The notes beneath the pieces are model-generated. The model was not told the DNA's origin, searched no databases, and was given only the letters and a program-made list of their open reading frames with translations. A program made the translations under genes and the position numbers. A stretch of DNA of 64,000 bases from Proales similis. Taxonomy: Eukaryota; Rotifera; Eurotatoria; Ploima; Proalidae. The stretch covers positions 1,025,001 through 1,089,000 of the forward strand of contig JAGVRJ010000009.1 in assembly GCA_019059635.1 (NCBI GenBank), written 5' to 3'. Of the stretch, positions 42,893-59,556 are shown one piece after another (position 1 is the stretch's first letter; the number at the start of each line of letters is the position of its first letter).

Positions 42893-44086
42893 TTATTCTC
42901 GTTGCAAATTGTAGAGGATCCAGTTGGTGAATGCGCTCACTCGGGTGAAAACGCTACCGTCACGGCAACCATAGCCATAGCTGCTGATGCCGACCAAGTG
43001 CCATCGGCCATCACTGTAGCCTTTGACGACCAGAGGACCACCAACGTCTCCTCCGCAAATGTCCTTGCCTTGACCTTTTCAGTTTGAATTCGTTTACTTT
43101 CTGTCCTCGTGCCTGATGGTGTTCAATTTAACATCCTACCTGTCTCACCGGCGCAGATTTGAGTGTAAGGGTCGATTGTGTTGGAGAATTTAGCACTGCA
43201 GCGAGCCGAGCTCAAAATAGGAAGCTGAACTTGCACCTTGGTAAAGAATAGGATTAGTAGGCGCGGTCGAGCGGTAGATTGGAGACGATCATCCTACCAA
43301 GTATCTTGATGTAGGTCCGTTTTCGTAGAGAGATCCCCAGCCAGTTGCGTAGCCGTTGCGGAATTCGTAGTTCTCAGCGCCGGTCGGAATGCAGGCTGGA
43401 ACGATTCGGTAGTAGGTCGTGTCGATAGAAACGCCCAACTTAGAAGAATGCGAATTTTCTCAATCGAATCGAAGATCAAATTGGAATGAAGCAGCTTACA
43501 CTCAACTTGAGCATGGCAATGTCGTTTCGATTAGACGCTGAATTGTACTGGTTGTTGACGAGCACTTTTGAGACTGATCGAGTGGCGGTCCACTGGTTAT
43601 ACAAGTTTCGATCGTTAAGACCGATAATCACTTGATAGACGTTTGGGTTCATGTTGCTGTTTTAGATGTTAGCTTTCAAGGCTAAAAGGCAAAACAGATT
43701 TTTAATAGGTCAATTTACCTGAAAACGCAGCGGGCAGCAGTGATCACCCACAAGCCGTTGACGAGAGTGCCACCGCAGTGGAACAGGCCATTTTTCATTA
43801 TCATCACCTGTTTCAGTTCTGGTTTTACTCGATCGTCAAGCTGAAAGTGAAATTCGCCAGGCTTGCCTGCCATCCGTGGTGACCAGTTTGAGCATTCACT
43901 CCGCCCACAATTCTCTCGTCAGACGATCGGCCCGGAAGAGGAGTGCCCAGTCCACAAGTGCTGTCGATTTGAATGATTTGGCCGTAGGCCGCCACTAAAA
44001 TGCTCCGAATTATTTCAGCACTCGTTTCGATGGTTCGAACCAAAAGCCCTACCAAGCAAAGCGGCTGAAACAAGTAAGAACTGCAT
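42893..44086 (-). CDS. Catalytically dead trypsin-like serine protease homologue
   Basis: Seven exons (44086-44053, 43994-43867, 43807-43719, 43656-43500, 43438-43298, 43236-43140, 43074-42893) give 275 residues. A signal peptide ([16 protein letters not shown]), a short pro-region with one cysteine (STCGLGT) and an activation site (DERIVGG) precede an S1 domain: [39 protein letters not shown], and [14 protein letters not shown], ending [12 protein letters not shown]. The catalytic histidine is replaced by arginine (TAARC for TAAHC) and the catalytic serine by valine (GDVGG for GDSGG); only the aspartate remains, as does Asp in the specificity pocket (KDIC). It is therefore a pseudoprotease, likely extracellular. 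The intron between exons 2 and 3 uses a GC donor (see findings). Confidence 0.87.
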
Positions 44087-44250
44087 TCTATTGTGGTTCA
44101 GATTCTTACGATTTCGTCCTTACGAAGCGCTTTTTAAGCTCAAACAGTGTGAACTGATCAGATGGCAGATAAAGGGCCAGGCATCGGCTGAGTCAACCAC
44201 ACCACCCGTCCAATAATTCAAACTCATTGGCTACATTTTCTCGCGACTGA

Positions 44251-46281
44251 TCAAAATTTATTCAAATATTCGAGAAACGTATCGATCAGATCAAAATATA
44301 CGCCCTGCTCGAACGAGTCGATTACATTATATCTGACAAATTTCACCAGCGCGTTCATGTTCAGCTTGAACTGGCTCTTCATCTCATTGAGCAAGTCACT
44401 CTGATCTTGATTGGGGCTGAGAAACATAGTCGGGTAGTTGAGTTTGAATAGAACGCAAATATACTTCAAGTAAACCATCAAGGGCACTGCGTCGGTTAGA
44501 CTCAGCGTTAAATTGTGAAACGAAATCAACTCATTCGGCTTGAACATGGAGTCGGGCAGAGGAAATCCGTCCAGTTCAAGTTGCCTCAGTTGTCTGATGT
44601 CGTACATGAGCTGATAAAAATTGGAAAACTTGGCTCCGTAGTTGACCAGCAAACTCAACAGACGAAAGTTGTCTTCACATTTCTGATTCACCAGTAGCAT
44701 GTTATGTTGCACATATATCGAGTTCGAATGGTCGTAAAACAGCTGCGGTCCTGGTTCGGAACTGTTTTTCTGCTCAACTGTGTGCTGGTTGAGCAGCCAT
44801 TGCCAAGCGAGATCAAGCGGAGTGCGACCTTTGTAGTCGCGCACGTTCACGTTCAGCTCGTTGCTTCCGTACTGTCGTAGCATCAGTTCGACAATTTCAA
44901 TTCGGCCGTAAATACACGCCAAGTGAAACGCGGACTGTCCATCGCTGTTCACGCCGTGCAAGTCGATTTTGTGTGGACCAAAAGCAGTCAGAGAGTGTAT
45001 CTGACTCTTGGGCATTGATACGAATTTGGCCCAGTTGAGGTTGGCACTGACGGGTCTGCGCTGCTGGTTATTACTGTTCATTTGAACCTGTGTCACTAAA
45101 GCCGACTTGCTCTCTTCCGATATTTCCGACACCATGCTCAGCCGAGTCGACCTTACGCCAATCGACGACTTGGGCCGTATTTTAGAGCCAGTGCTCGACA
45201 GAGAGAGCTTTCTGATCGTGTTCTGACCGCTCAGTTTTATCTCAGTTAGTGGCTGCTGTTCTGCGACGAGCGGCTCCTGCTTTTCCCTCACTTCGGGTAG
45301 CTTTTCTTTTTCTTTGAGCCGATCTGATCGCAGCAAGGTCACATTTGAATGAGACAAATCAGAGAGAAAAGAGAGAAAGTATTTGACCACTTCAATTCGA
45401 TTGTTGATGACGGCCAGTTGAAAGCCGGTGCAGCGATTTTTGCCGTCTTTGATGTTCGGGTTCATGTGTTTGACTTCGATCAGATATTTGACAATTTCCA
45501 AATGGCCTTGATTACAAGCACAGTGCAAACAGTTCCAGCCCTCTTGATCAATCATTGACAAATAGCGCTGGCCTTGTAAAGAGATTAGATGCTCAATGGT
45601 GGGCACCGAGGCGCCAATCAAACAGGCCAAGTGCAAAGCCGGATCGCCTAGAGCTGTCGTTCGATCAAGGTCGGCGCCAAGCTCGACAAGCATCTTTAAA
45701 ATGCTCAAATTCTCCGATTTGACCGCGTAATAAAGCGGCAGGCAGTCGTTCTGGTCCGGATTATGGATGAAGTGGTTCAGGTTGTCGTTGGTAAGCCGGT
45801 TGATCACAACTGAAAATTTAGAAGCGCTCGAGTATAGGCGAGTGATCATGTACTTTTCAATGCTGTTCACAAATGTAAGTTTGGCCAAGTCTCCGCATTG
45901 GGCCAGGCTGAGTTGGCTCTTTATTTCAGCTTCTTGTTCGTTTTCATCGTTTACTTCAGAGAACTGCTCACTCGCTTGGGTTGAATTTTCATCGAATTTC
46001 TCTTTCGACTGGACGACTTTGCGCGGAGTTCGTTTTCGCCGATTCGAGTCGGTCGAGTTGACGCCTATTGAACTTGAGCTTTTATTGGCCGCGTTCTTTT
46101 TTCTTTCTTTGATCTGATTGACACCGAGTGGTATTTTGTTCGGATTGAGTCTCTTGTTGCGATGTGAGCCGTTGCCGAGCTCTTTGGACTTGACGCTGAA
46201 CACTTCCTCGATCACATACGCGCCCTCGTCTGTCTCGTGAACCACGTCAAGTGCTCCGTTTGCCTTTTCCGTTTTTCCCAT
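44251..46281 (-). CDS. Ankyrin-repeat protein
   Basis: Intronless, 676 residues. A basic, low-complexity N-terminus (about 1-125; KRLNPNK, RRKRTPRKV) is followed by an ankyrin block at about 175-310: DCLPLYYAVKSENLSILKML, DPALHLACLIGA, GWNCLHCACNQGHLEIVKYL, TGFQLAVINNRIEVVKYFL, then a linker rich in Ser/Arg and a further repeat pair at about 450-500 (GQSAFHLACIYGRIEIVELM, KGRTPLDLAWQWL). The last 170 residues are helical and unlike ankyrin repeats. No family-specific marker identifies a function; protein-binding scaffold is the only safe inference. Confidence 0.72.
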   Translation of the reverse strand: MGKTEKANGALDVVHETDEGAYVIEEVFSVKSKELGNGSHRNKRLNPNKIPLGVNQIKERKKNAANKSSSSIGVNSTDSNRRKRTPRKVVQSKEKFDENSTQASEQFSEVNDENEQEAEIKSQLSLAQCGDLAKLTFVNSIEKYMITRLYSSASKFSVVINRLTNDNLNHFIHNPDQNDCLPLYYAVKSENLSILKMLVELGADLDRTTALGDPALHLACLIGASVPTIEHLISLQGQRYLSMIDQEGWNCLHCACNQGHLEIVKYLIEVKHMNPNIKDGKNRCTGFQLAVINNRIEVVKYFLSFLSDLSHSNVTLLRSDRLKEKEKLPEVREKQEPLVAEQQPLTEIKLSGQNTIRKLSLSSTGSKIRPKSSIGVRSTRLSMVSEISEESKSALVTQVQMNSNNQQRRPVSANLNWAKFVSMPKSQIHSLTAFGPHKIDLHGVNSDGQSAFHLACIYGRIEIVELMLRQYGSNELNVNVRDYKGRTPLDLAWQWLLNQHTVEQKNSSEPGPQLFYDHSNSIYVQHNMLLVNQKCEDNFRLLSLLVNYGAKFSNFYQLMYDIRQLRQLELDGFPLPDSMFKPNELISFHNLTLSLTDAVPLMVYLKYICVLFKLNYPTMFLSPNQDQSDLLNEMKSQFKLNMNALVKFVRYNVIDSFEQGVYFDLIDTFLEYLNKF

Positions 46282-47246
46282 TGTTGCGCGTCAAGTCAAT
46301 TTCTGTCGTCAAATATCTGCCATTGTTTGAGTGAACTTTTTTGTCTTTTTTTTCTCTAATGACAACTAAGTCGTCCAAAACAAACACCCAACCAGACCCT
46401 CTTTTTTTTATTTGGCTTGAAACCAATTTTTCAAAAATCAAAATAAACACGTTTAACTTGAATAACAAACAATTTGTGAAGTAGGACCCTTTCAATACAC
46501 GTAGGCGCGTGAACCATGTAAACGACTGAGGTGGAAAAGAGGCAGCGATAGAGAGAGAGAGAGTGGTTGCTAGTTCTGTGTTTTAGGTCGCCAATTAGGG
46601 AAGGCACACACGAGTCTGAGGCAGGCACCACTCCGGAGGCGATCACTTGCTGCGACATTTAAATTAGCTTTATTTATTGTAGACTCTATTCTCCGGCGCG
46701 AGCTCACTCGCTTCTATTGATTCATGCCAGCCTTTTTCCTCCGCTCTCTTTATTTTCTCTTATTTATTTTTTTCATTTAGACGCGAAGCCGTTTTAAATA
46801 AATATATATAAATGAATGCGTCTCCTCCGCATCTTGATTGCCGTATCTTAACTAGGTCTACTCGCCCCGAGCAAATTTCGTGCGAATCTCTTGGCTGCTG
46901 ATATTCTATGCTTGGAGAATATTGCTCTCAGTCTTCTCTTCAATTTGTCGCCCAGTATTGGCATTGAAACGTGACTTTTTATGGACTAACACGATCAAAA
47001 TCAAGCCTTTCAGCATTTAATGTAGAAACAACCTCGCTGGCAGTTTAGCAGAGCTACTCCAGGGCCAACATTCAAAACGGCTACAGAGTAATTAAGTAAT
47101 AAAAAAGAAAGAAGAAGTTCAGTTGTAAGAATGGGCTTTGATTTTCGGTTGCCAAGTAATTGACTTTGAACGGAAATTACTAAATCAGGACGAATAAAAG
47201 AAGCTTGAGCTTAAGGGCGGAATAGACGCTTGAGCATCCATCGATC
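46282..47246. other. Intergenic, no clear gene
   Basis: A 75-codon frame at 46431-46658 (-) lacks recognisable features and contains a CT repeat; it may be an untranslated 5' exon or chance. The rest is AT-rich. Confidence 0.4.
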
Positions 47247-47498
47247 ATGTTATGGGAGTCGCTATTCATCTCGTTGTACACTGTCCCCCTCGAGCAGGCG
47301 AGCATATTCTTAGCTGTTGTCATGGTTATAGGCCTCTTTTTAATCATCATAAATATTTTGGCCAAAAGTGAACCAAAAACGAAGAGCTACACAAAGCCGA
47401 AACGAGAGAAAGGGAGTGGGAACAAAATGGCCGCATTTTGCCGCCTTGGCTGGACTCACTCGGGCGGTATTGTTCGAGCGCTGTGCTCAGCTTTTTGA
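47247..47498 (+). CDS. Possible small membrane protein (83 aa)
   Basis: An ATG-started frame with one strong hydrophobic helix at about residues 19-40 (SIFLAVVMVIGLFLIIINIL) followed by a lysine-rich cytosolic-type tail (KTKSYTKPKREKGS). It has no PPxY motif and no two-exon plan, so it does not clearly belong to the A-F family. The last third (from about residue 60) looks less protein-like, so the true end or a splice may differ. No homologue recognised. Confidence 0.35.
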   Translation: MLWESLFISLYTVPLEQASIFLAVVMVIGLFLIIINILAKSEPKTKSYTKPKREKGSGNKMAAFCRLGWTHSGGIVRALCSAF

Positions 47499-48028
47499 CG
47501 TGACAGATTTAAAACGCTTAAATTGCCATGAACAAGGCGTTTACATTCACCATTTAATTGGAACTCGAAGCGAAATAAGTAGTTGCCGGGCCTCATTAAG
47601 TAGACACGAGCAATCAACTTGAACACTGAATTAAACACATTTTAGCGTGTGCTCTGTATTTGGGTGTGTGTGTGTGTACACGAAAAGACGACGACAACGA
47701 CGACAACAACGGTGGCGAGCGCTAATAACAGGTAACAATCACGCATAAGCGAAAGAGTAAAGTAAAAACAGGGCGGCTCATAGTCAAAGAGGCAATAAAT
47801 GAAAACATTGTTCCGAATGTAGTCAAGTGAAAGCGTTATGAGTTAAGTTGACGCGAACAAATCGCTTGTGTCAAGTGGAATGAAACCAGTTTAATCGGAG
47901 AAATTCCACTTCAGAGTCGACATAAAACTGATCAGAGTGAAAATCGTTGCCTCAGATTATCGCTCGTTTTAGATTTCAGAAGACTAGAGACTATCCGGCT
48001 GGCTGCGGTGATTTAGATGCCATGATCA
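47499..48028. other. Intergenic with GT repeat and CGA/CAA repeat
   Basis: GTGTGTGTGTGT at about 47664-47677 and a degenerate CGACGACAA tract near 47685-47710. No gene seen. Confidence 0.45.
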
Positions 48029-49537
48029 ATGATGCTCGAGTCGTCTGTGATTGAAAATTTCGCCCACTCGGCTGATCGAGCGCGAGCCAATGTCCGATTC
48101 GAGCAGTTAGAGCGATCAGGCAGCGAAGAGCAAGAAGATGTGGCCTGTTGCACATCAGACTCAATAAATCAGAACGAACTACGCTCGAAGCTGATCGATA
48201 TTGATCAAAAGCTCAACAGAGACCTGATCTCTCAATACTTTACATTGGACAATTATTTTGTGAGGAAAGCGTCCGGTGCGCCAACAGCCGCCGTTATCCC
48301 AACCGGCCCAAAAGCCAACCAAGCGCCGTCCGCGGTTATTAAAAACTTTCGGTGCCTTTCGCTCAATAGTTGGACTGACGGCATGTGCGCCTGGTCAGCT
48401 CTTCATCCGTACGCGTCGTTCGATGTCTGTATTGACTCGCTCAATCGGCGCCGAACAAATCGAAAGAATGAGCTCGATTACAGCGAATCTGTTGGATTTC
48501 ATTTACCGCTGATTAGGAGCACGGCCACAACGAACACGTCGGGCAGCATGGGCCTCAATGCGGCGGCAATGAAGCAAACGAAAAAGGCCGAGGACAAAGT
48601 GGCCAAGTCGACGTTGAACATAAGCGAGGTGCCAGTGCCCAATGCCAAATCTTGTCTAAACACATTGAACAACCCGGTCGCGTCAAGTAAACTGATGCAC
48701 GAGCTATCCAAACTAGTCAATGAGCCGAACCGGTCGAGCCAACTGCGTCGAAGTGAATCGTTCGAAGAAGAGTGGGAATTAGAGAGAGAGAAAGAGAAGG
48801 CAGTTGTGAACCTGAATAGTGAGCAAACAGTTCTATCTCGTCTACAACTTCGCTCAGACAATCTGGATCGAGTGAGAGCCGAGTCGAATCTGGGCCTAAT
48901 CAAACGAAGCGGTCAAGATGAGCCGAGAGCCCTGCGAGAGCTAATCACAATCAAACAGGCCGATCTGCGGCCGGTAAGAAGCGAGCCCAGAGGTCTAGAC
49001 AAGTTGGAAATAAAACAGACAAGTGAGGAAAACTCTTTCGACTCGACGCAAAACGAGTCGAGTAGATACTTTGACTTGGATACGACAAGCACTGAAATAA
49101 ACGAGTCGGACGAAGACTTGACTGACAGTCAACTAAAGGTGTACAGAGTGAGTGCCAGTGGCGAAAAGCATCCAATAGGCGACATTCTGCGAGAGCTAAG
49201 CGGCACACAGGCGCCAGCCCAACGTCCACCGAGGCCGATGCTAAAGTTTCTTCAGAATCGTCCGAGCGAAAACAACAGTCGTGCTCGCAATCCGTTTTTC
49301 TACATAAACAACAGCATCGGCAAGCTGAGCAAAGAGGTTAGATCGTGCGATTCGCTGCACGACAGTGGGCGGCCAAGTCAAACAACGAATCTAAAACGAA
49401 AGCAAAATCTACGCTTCAACGATTCATCCATGCCGGCAAGCAATTTGGCCACCGAAATGACCAGTGCAAGCTCGTTGCCGCCCATCATATCAGGCAAGCG
49501 TCTCAACCTACCACTTGGCCCTCATAGGTATTACTGA
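48029..49537 (+). CDS. Uncharacterised, largely disordered protein
   Basis: One open frame of 502 residues. Most of it is low in hydrophobics and rich in Ser, Arg, Glu and Asn, suggesting disorder. A more ordered part lies at about 60-150 (LISQYFTLDNYFVRKAS, FRCLSLNSWTDGMCAWSAL). Short RRSESFEEEWELEREKEK and PPRPMLKFL stretches could be phosphorylation and proline-rich docking sites. I recognise no domain. The frame ends shortly after a possible donor (CATAG|GTATTA at about 49527), so a downstream exon near 49665 is possible. Start is the first ATG pair of the frame; the second Met is equally plausible. Confidence 0.6.
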   Translation: MMLESSVIENFAHSADRARANVRFEQLERSGSEEQEDVACCTSDSINQNELRSKLIDIDQKLNRDLISQYFTLDNYFVRKASGAPTAAVIPTGPKANQAPSAVIKNFRCLSLNSWTDGMCAWSALHPYASFDVCIDSLNRRRTNRKNELDYSESVGFHLPLIRSTATTNTSGSMGLNAAAMKQTKKAEDKVAKSTLNISEVPVPNAKSCLNTLNNPVASSKLMHELSKLVNEPNRSSQLRRSESFEEEWELEREKEKAVVNLNSEQTVLSRLQLRSDNLDRVRAESNLGLIKRSGQDEPRALRELITIKQADLRPVRSEPRGLDKLEIKQTSEENSFDSTQNESSRYFDLDTTSTEINESDEDLTDSQLKVYRVSASGEKHPIGDILRELSGTQAPAQRPPRPMLKFLQNRPSENNSRARNPFFYINNSIGKLSKEVRSCDSLHDSGRPSQTTNLKRKQNLRFNDSSMPASNLATEMTSASSLPPIISGKRLNLPLGPHRYY

Positions 49538-51999
49538 CATAAGCATTTGTTTCGTTTCTCTGTCCGTCTGTATAAAATGCATGTGTTTTATGTGCTCACC
49601 CTTTTCTCTCAATTTTAACTTCGACTACGTGCCTTACTACCTACTCACACTCTGAGCAGCGTTTACCATGCTGAATGACTCCTTCAGAATAACTGGAGCC
49701 TTTAATTCCGACTTGGACTAATTGCCGTTTCCTTGTCACTGTTTAACTATCCAGCCAACTAGCTGAATGCTCTCTAATTTCTGTTTGCCGTCGGATTCCT
49801 TGACCAATCGTCACCGAAACGCTTAATATCTAATGCATTTGATGTGAAAAAGAGCCCCGAGTCTTCAATTGATGTTTGAGCTGTACCGTAGTGCGAAAAG
49901 AGGTCCGCGTTCGTGACCCAATCATCACTGTTTGGATTGGCACTTTTCGAGTGAGGCCCATCATTTCCTCTACACATTTTCTCTCCCTCTTTCTTTCTGT
50001 TTCCGTCGTTTCGAATTCTTTCTCTCTCTACCTCTGTTTCCAAAATCTCGAATCTCTCAGTTCGCTCACTATTCTTTCTCTCTCATGCTCGAAATAGATT
50101 AGCGAGGCGAAAAATCCGAGGCAGTCAATTGTCATTCGTTTACAAATTGGACTGCAGTCGGGATGTGACAAGCATTCAATCGCGCTTTCGCTTGGACAGG
50201 CTCAAAAAATCCAACACTTTCATTTAAGTCTCGTGACAACACTAGTTGCCGTTGAAGAAGAAGAGGGCAAACCAAAGCAAACATTTTAACTAATCCAACC
50301 AGCAGGAACAAACTGATTCCTGTCAACGCGCGCATCCACACACACACACAATCGTGTTTTAACGCACTTGCTCGGTCAAAAATCGATTTGTTGAGTTTTT
50401 ACTGATGTTGCAGGCGCCAGCTTCAGTCCGAAAAACTTGCAAATTATTTTCGTTTTTGTTTTAAAATAAAAACCGTTGACTGTAACGCATCGCTTGTAAC
50501 ACGCCGCTGCTGTCTGCATATGCGCATGCTCTGATTATTGTCGAATTTTATAACGAGCCAATAGAGCAATGAATGAATAAACACTGAACTAGGTACGCTC
50601 AGTATCACCGGCCGACCAAAGCTCATCTGTACAAGCTGACCCTGGAATCAACATGATCTTCTTCTTCTTTTTCTCCTTCTCATCCTCATGCGCTTGGTCA
50701 TTTTTTTTTGCCAGCTAAAAAAGGCAAGGAACAACAATTCGGCACTGTTGCTTCGTGCTCACAATTGACAATCACTCGTTTTCGATTTGTTTGAATAAAA
50801 CCTAAAAAGGGGAAACAGAGTAAAAATGACAATTTTATTTGAATTAAACATAGACACGAATAATTTCTAGATTGAATCCAACTCGGTGATGAAATAAAAT
50901 TCGGGTCTGATTAAGAAATGAAGATAAATAGACAACAAGACGCGGATGAAGCAGATTAGAGCTGGCCGTTACATGAGCAAGTCGCCCGCGGCTGAGTGGG
51001 ATTGGCAAGTTGACGCCAAGCGCTGGTCGGTCGGGCCACTCGTGAAACTGTTTTGCTGCAATAAGAAAAGAGAAAAACCAGCAAACGAGCGAACAAGCAA
51101 ACATTGATGAGTTGACATTTTGAATAAACGTATACCTAAACATTTAAAGCTCATGCTTCTTCTTGGTCAAATGAGATGCTTTTTAGAAGTTGTGTGTACA
51201 GCCCAAGGCGCTTAAATAAATTCAACAAAGACGACAAATGATTATGATAAAGATGACAGCCAACGCCAGTCCAACTTGCTGGTTTGGTGCTAAATTTCGA
51301 ACCAGCAAAGACTGTTTTCTTTCTCTTTTTGCCTTTTTCACATTCTGGCTGGCGATCCGTTTGTTTTGACTGCTCGCGTCGTCCGGATTAGCTCTGCCTA
51401 CTCTTCATTATAGCAAATTTAATTGTGAATTTCTTAGTTCATAGATGCGTGTTGTGTTTTGATGCATTTACTGCAACTTGTAGTCTGCAACTCGCTTGTA
51501 GTCCGGTGATAGGCTGCATCCAGTTGCTTTGCTTTGAAAGCGAGCAGCAGCAGAGAGAGAGAGAGAAGGAGAGACTCTCTATCGTCTCGTCGATTTGATT
51601 TCGACTTTTTCTTCAAATTCTTTTTTTCTTCTTCTTCTTCAACTAGAAAATGCAGGTCAGCATTGATGATTATACAAAATGGCTTCTGGCTAATAAATAA
51701 AATAATGACACAACAAAATGAATAAATGAATGGATGAATGAATGAATAAATAAATAACGGCGGGCAAGCAATGAGGCCAGTTAAACTACACTAATCGCTC
51801 CGGAGATGTTCAAGTTGGTTATTTCTGTTTTGCCTGGAGACAGGTAGAGGGCGACGAATGGGAAAATTTAGGATTTTGTGAACTCAAGCGCCTCGGATTA
51901 ATTGAAAATACTGTTGAGCTCTGCATTGACTTGGCCAATAATAAAACACATTGGTGATAATCAAGTTGGTGCCGATGATGACCTTGACGGCAACGAGAA
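49538..51999. other. 2.5 kb gene-poor region
   Basis: No gene can be supported. A coding-looking stretch at about 49664-49721 (+) (MLNDSFRITGAF) may be a terminal exon of the upstream gene. Contents otherwise: CT-rich tracts near 49980-50040, a CA repeat near 50338-50350, and a degenerate AATG/AATA tandem repeat at about 51704-51757, just downstream of the Maf gene. Confidence 0.45.
51704..51757. repeat. AATG/AATA tetranucleotide tandem repeat
   Basis: Imperfect array of GAATGAATAAATGAATG-type units next to AATAAA-containing sequence; a microsatellite. Confidence 0.6.
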
Positions 52000-54298
52000 T
52001 CAAATTGTGCTTGAGTTGGTATAATGGTTCAGAGTGTCTTCAGACGATTTGGCCAACGGCGCCAAACTCATCATGTGACTCAATTGACTCGACGGAGGCG
52101 AAGAAAGCTCTGAGCTGCTCGACGACTGGCTCATGATGGACATGCAGCTGCTGTCCATGTTCAGCGGACTTGTCTCATTCGCCAGGAGGCTGGCGTTCAC
52201 TTGCTTGCCTTCATTAGTACTTAGGCAATAGACTTTCTCCATGCCGCCGTTGTTGTTCATGCTCATGTCTGGCTCACTCATTCTATTGTAGGCGGTGTGC
52301 TGGAACTTTTTCAAATTGCTTTTAAGCGTCATGTTCTCATTGCGCAGTCGGTCAACCAGCTTGTTTAGTTTGTTCAATTCAATCTTCAGCTGATTGTTTT
52401 GGATCTCCATTTCGCTCTTTTGTTCGAGTCGTTTAGACCGGCAGTTCTGCGCGTACTTTCTGTTCTTGAGGGTACGGCGTCTCTTTTTCATTGAGTGAGC
52501 GATTTGCTTGGGCAAGAATCTCAAACGCTTGTTCAGCTCTCTGAGCGGTAGATTGACCAGGTCAAAGTCGTTCATGATGCCGGCCAGATTGAAATTGGCC
52601 AACATCTGCTGACTCGGCTTTTTAATTCCCTCCATTGTTGGCGAGTAAGACTGAAAGTTTGACGGCGATTGTCTGTTTGACGACTTCAACGCCTGACTTT
52701 GCTTCTGGCCTGCGTCCATCTTGCGGCCCTTGGCGGCGTTTCCTTTGCTTGCTGAGCTCTTCACGTTGCCTGTTATGGTGCCGTTCGCCTTTGCCCGGCT
52801 GTACTGATGATTGTACTGACGAGTGCCAGAAGAGCCAGACGATGAAATTGAAGACGGAGAATTGAACAGGCTCTGACTTGTGTACGGATTGTCGCCGTTC
52901 ATTCTGGAAATCTCTTCGTCGTAGCTTTGACCCGCATATGAGTTTCTCATTCGTCGGGCCATGTTCGGAAGGACACTGTTGCTGTTCTCGCTCAGCTCGT
53001 CGTACAAGTCATCGTCGTCGTCATCATCATCACTATCGTATTCCTCGTGCTCGTTGGCTTGTTCGTAGTTCTCTTTGCTCATGCTGTAGACGTTGTTCTT
53101 AAAAAACGAGTGAACGCCATCGCTGCTCATCTGCGACATTGGCTGAAATCCGTTCGTATAGCAGCTAGAGTCAACAGGTAAGAACTTGCCGCCCATCAGA
53201 CTGTGCTCCAGCTCATTCTTTCCACAAGCAGAGTTGAGTCCCACATAACTGAACTGGCCTGCGTTCATCAGTTGACTGGACTGATGCGTTGTGGGCGCTT
53301 GTTGTTGTCCAAGCGGATAGGGCGACTGATAGTTCAACGCCTGCTGATGAGACTGAGGCGGATAAAATCCCAGATCTGCGTGAAGCATTTGTTGGCCTCC
53401 GGTTGAACGAGACATCAGACTTGACTCGCTTTTGTTCTCGTCCTTGATGCCGAGCTTCTCGCTCGGCTCGCTGCTGCACTTGTTTAAATCAAAAAACGTG
53501 CTAGCCGTGTTACGATCAAACGCCAGAATGTTTCCGGCAATTGGATTCGCATATTTGACCTTAAGGCGAATGAAGTCAGGGATGCGCAGTAGAATACAAA
53601 CACAAAACAACAAAACACAAAATGACGCGATTAATGCGTAATAAAACACAAAAAGAGTGCGTATTGTTCTCGGGGATGAATTGTCTGAGGAGCAAAAATA
53701 TTTGCGCTTAACCGTAAGGAGAAATGAGAGAAAAATAACAAAGAGGACAACAAAAGAAAAAGAGTCAGACTAGGACAGAGAGAGAGAGAGGCAGAGCGTG
53801 GACAGTGAGGTCGAAAAGAGCAAGAAAGAGAGAGAGAGGGGGGGAGCCTATCTTATCAAATGCATGGGTATTGAACCATTTGTGGTTCTTGTTATCACCA
53901 ACTCAAACAAGCAATTCGCTTACCTCGTCGTTATGGACAAAGCCAACGTTTGGCGCACCATCCTCTTGACACGTGTTCTTTATCGACATCTCTGGATGGC
54001 CACCGTTGGCGGCCAAGTCCCAGGTCTGATGTTCAGACTGAGACGCGGCGCCGAATCGCAATGAGTTGGCCTCAATGTTCAGCATCTGGCCAGACTGAGC
54101 GGGCATGCTGCGCATCAGCTCATCGCAACCGCCGTTCGAGAACGACTGGTGTCCACCTAATTGAAGTGAATTTGGAGGTTGGAGCTGAAGCTGCTGTGGC
54201 TGCTGCTGCTGTTGTTGTTGCTGGTATGGGTAGCATTGGTGTTCAAGCTCAACGCTGCCAGGGTTCTGTCCAAATGTCGATAACATTTCTAATTTCAT
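52000..54298 (-). CDS. MAF: Large Maf-type bZIP transcription factor
   Basis: Two exons, 54298-53924 and 53559-52000, separated by a 364-nt intron (longest seen here), give 644 residues. The N-terminal part has a polyglutamine tract (QQQQQQQQPQQ); the middle is Ser/Asn/Gln-rich with an acidic block (DSDDDDDDDD). The Maf extended homology region (about 458-480; DLVNLPLRELNKRL) leads into the basic region KKRRRTLKNRKYAQNCRSKR, the Maf pattern RRTLKNRxYAxxCRxKR, and a leucine zipper (about 500-540). This binds MARE-type DNA as a dimer in the nucleus. The Gly usually before YAQ is Lys here. A C-terminal Ser-rich tail follows (SQSSSSSELSSPPSS). The N-terminal transactivation segment of vertebrate large Mafs is not clearly recognisable. 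Confidence 0.88.
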
Positions 54299-59317
<5,019 letters not shown>

Positions 59318-59556
59318 ATCCATTTCAAATCAGACTCTCAGCCCCTTCCTTGCTTTGTTAGACAAGAATTTGGCATTCGAAGGAAATTCGCTCACCAACT
59401 CAGAATGTCTTTTTGTCTTTTTTTTATTAAAAAATAAAAGGCGCTGACTGCGAAGTCGGCCCGAGAAAAAAAAAACAGAAAAGCAACAAAATTGAGAAAA
59501 ATAGATTACCTTTGGATATTCACCGCTTAAAGCAAGGACGAAGCTTGAGTGCTCCA

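Noticed and set aside
46431-46658. 75-codon frame upstream of the ankyrin gene
   Set aside because: Contains a microsatellite-derived Ser/Leu run and no family signal; could be 5' UTR.
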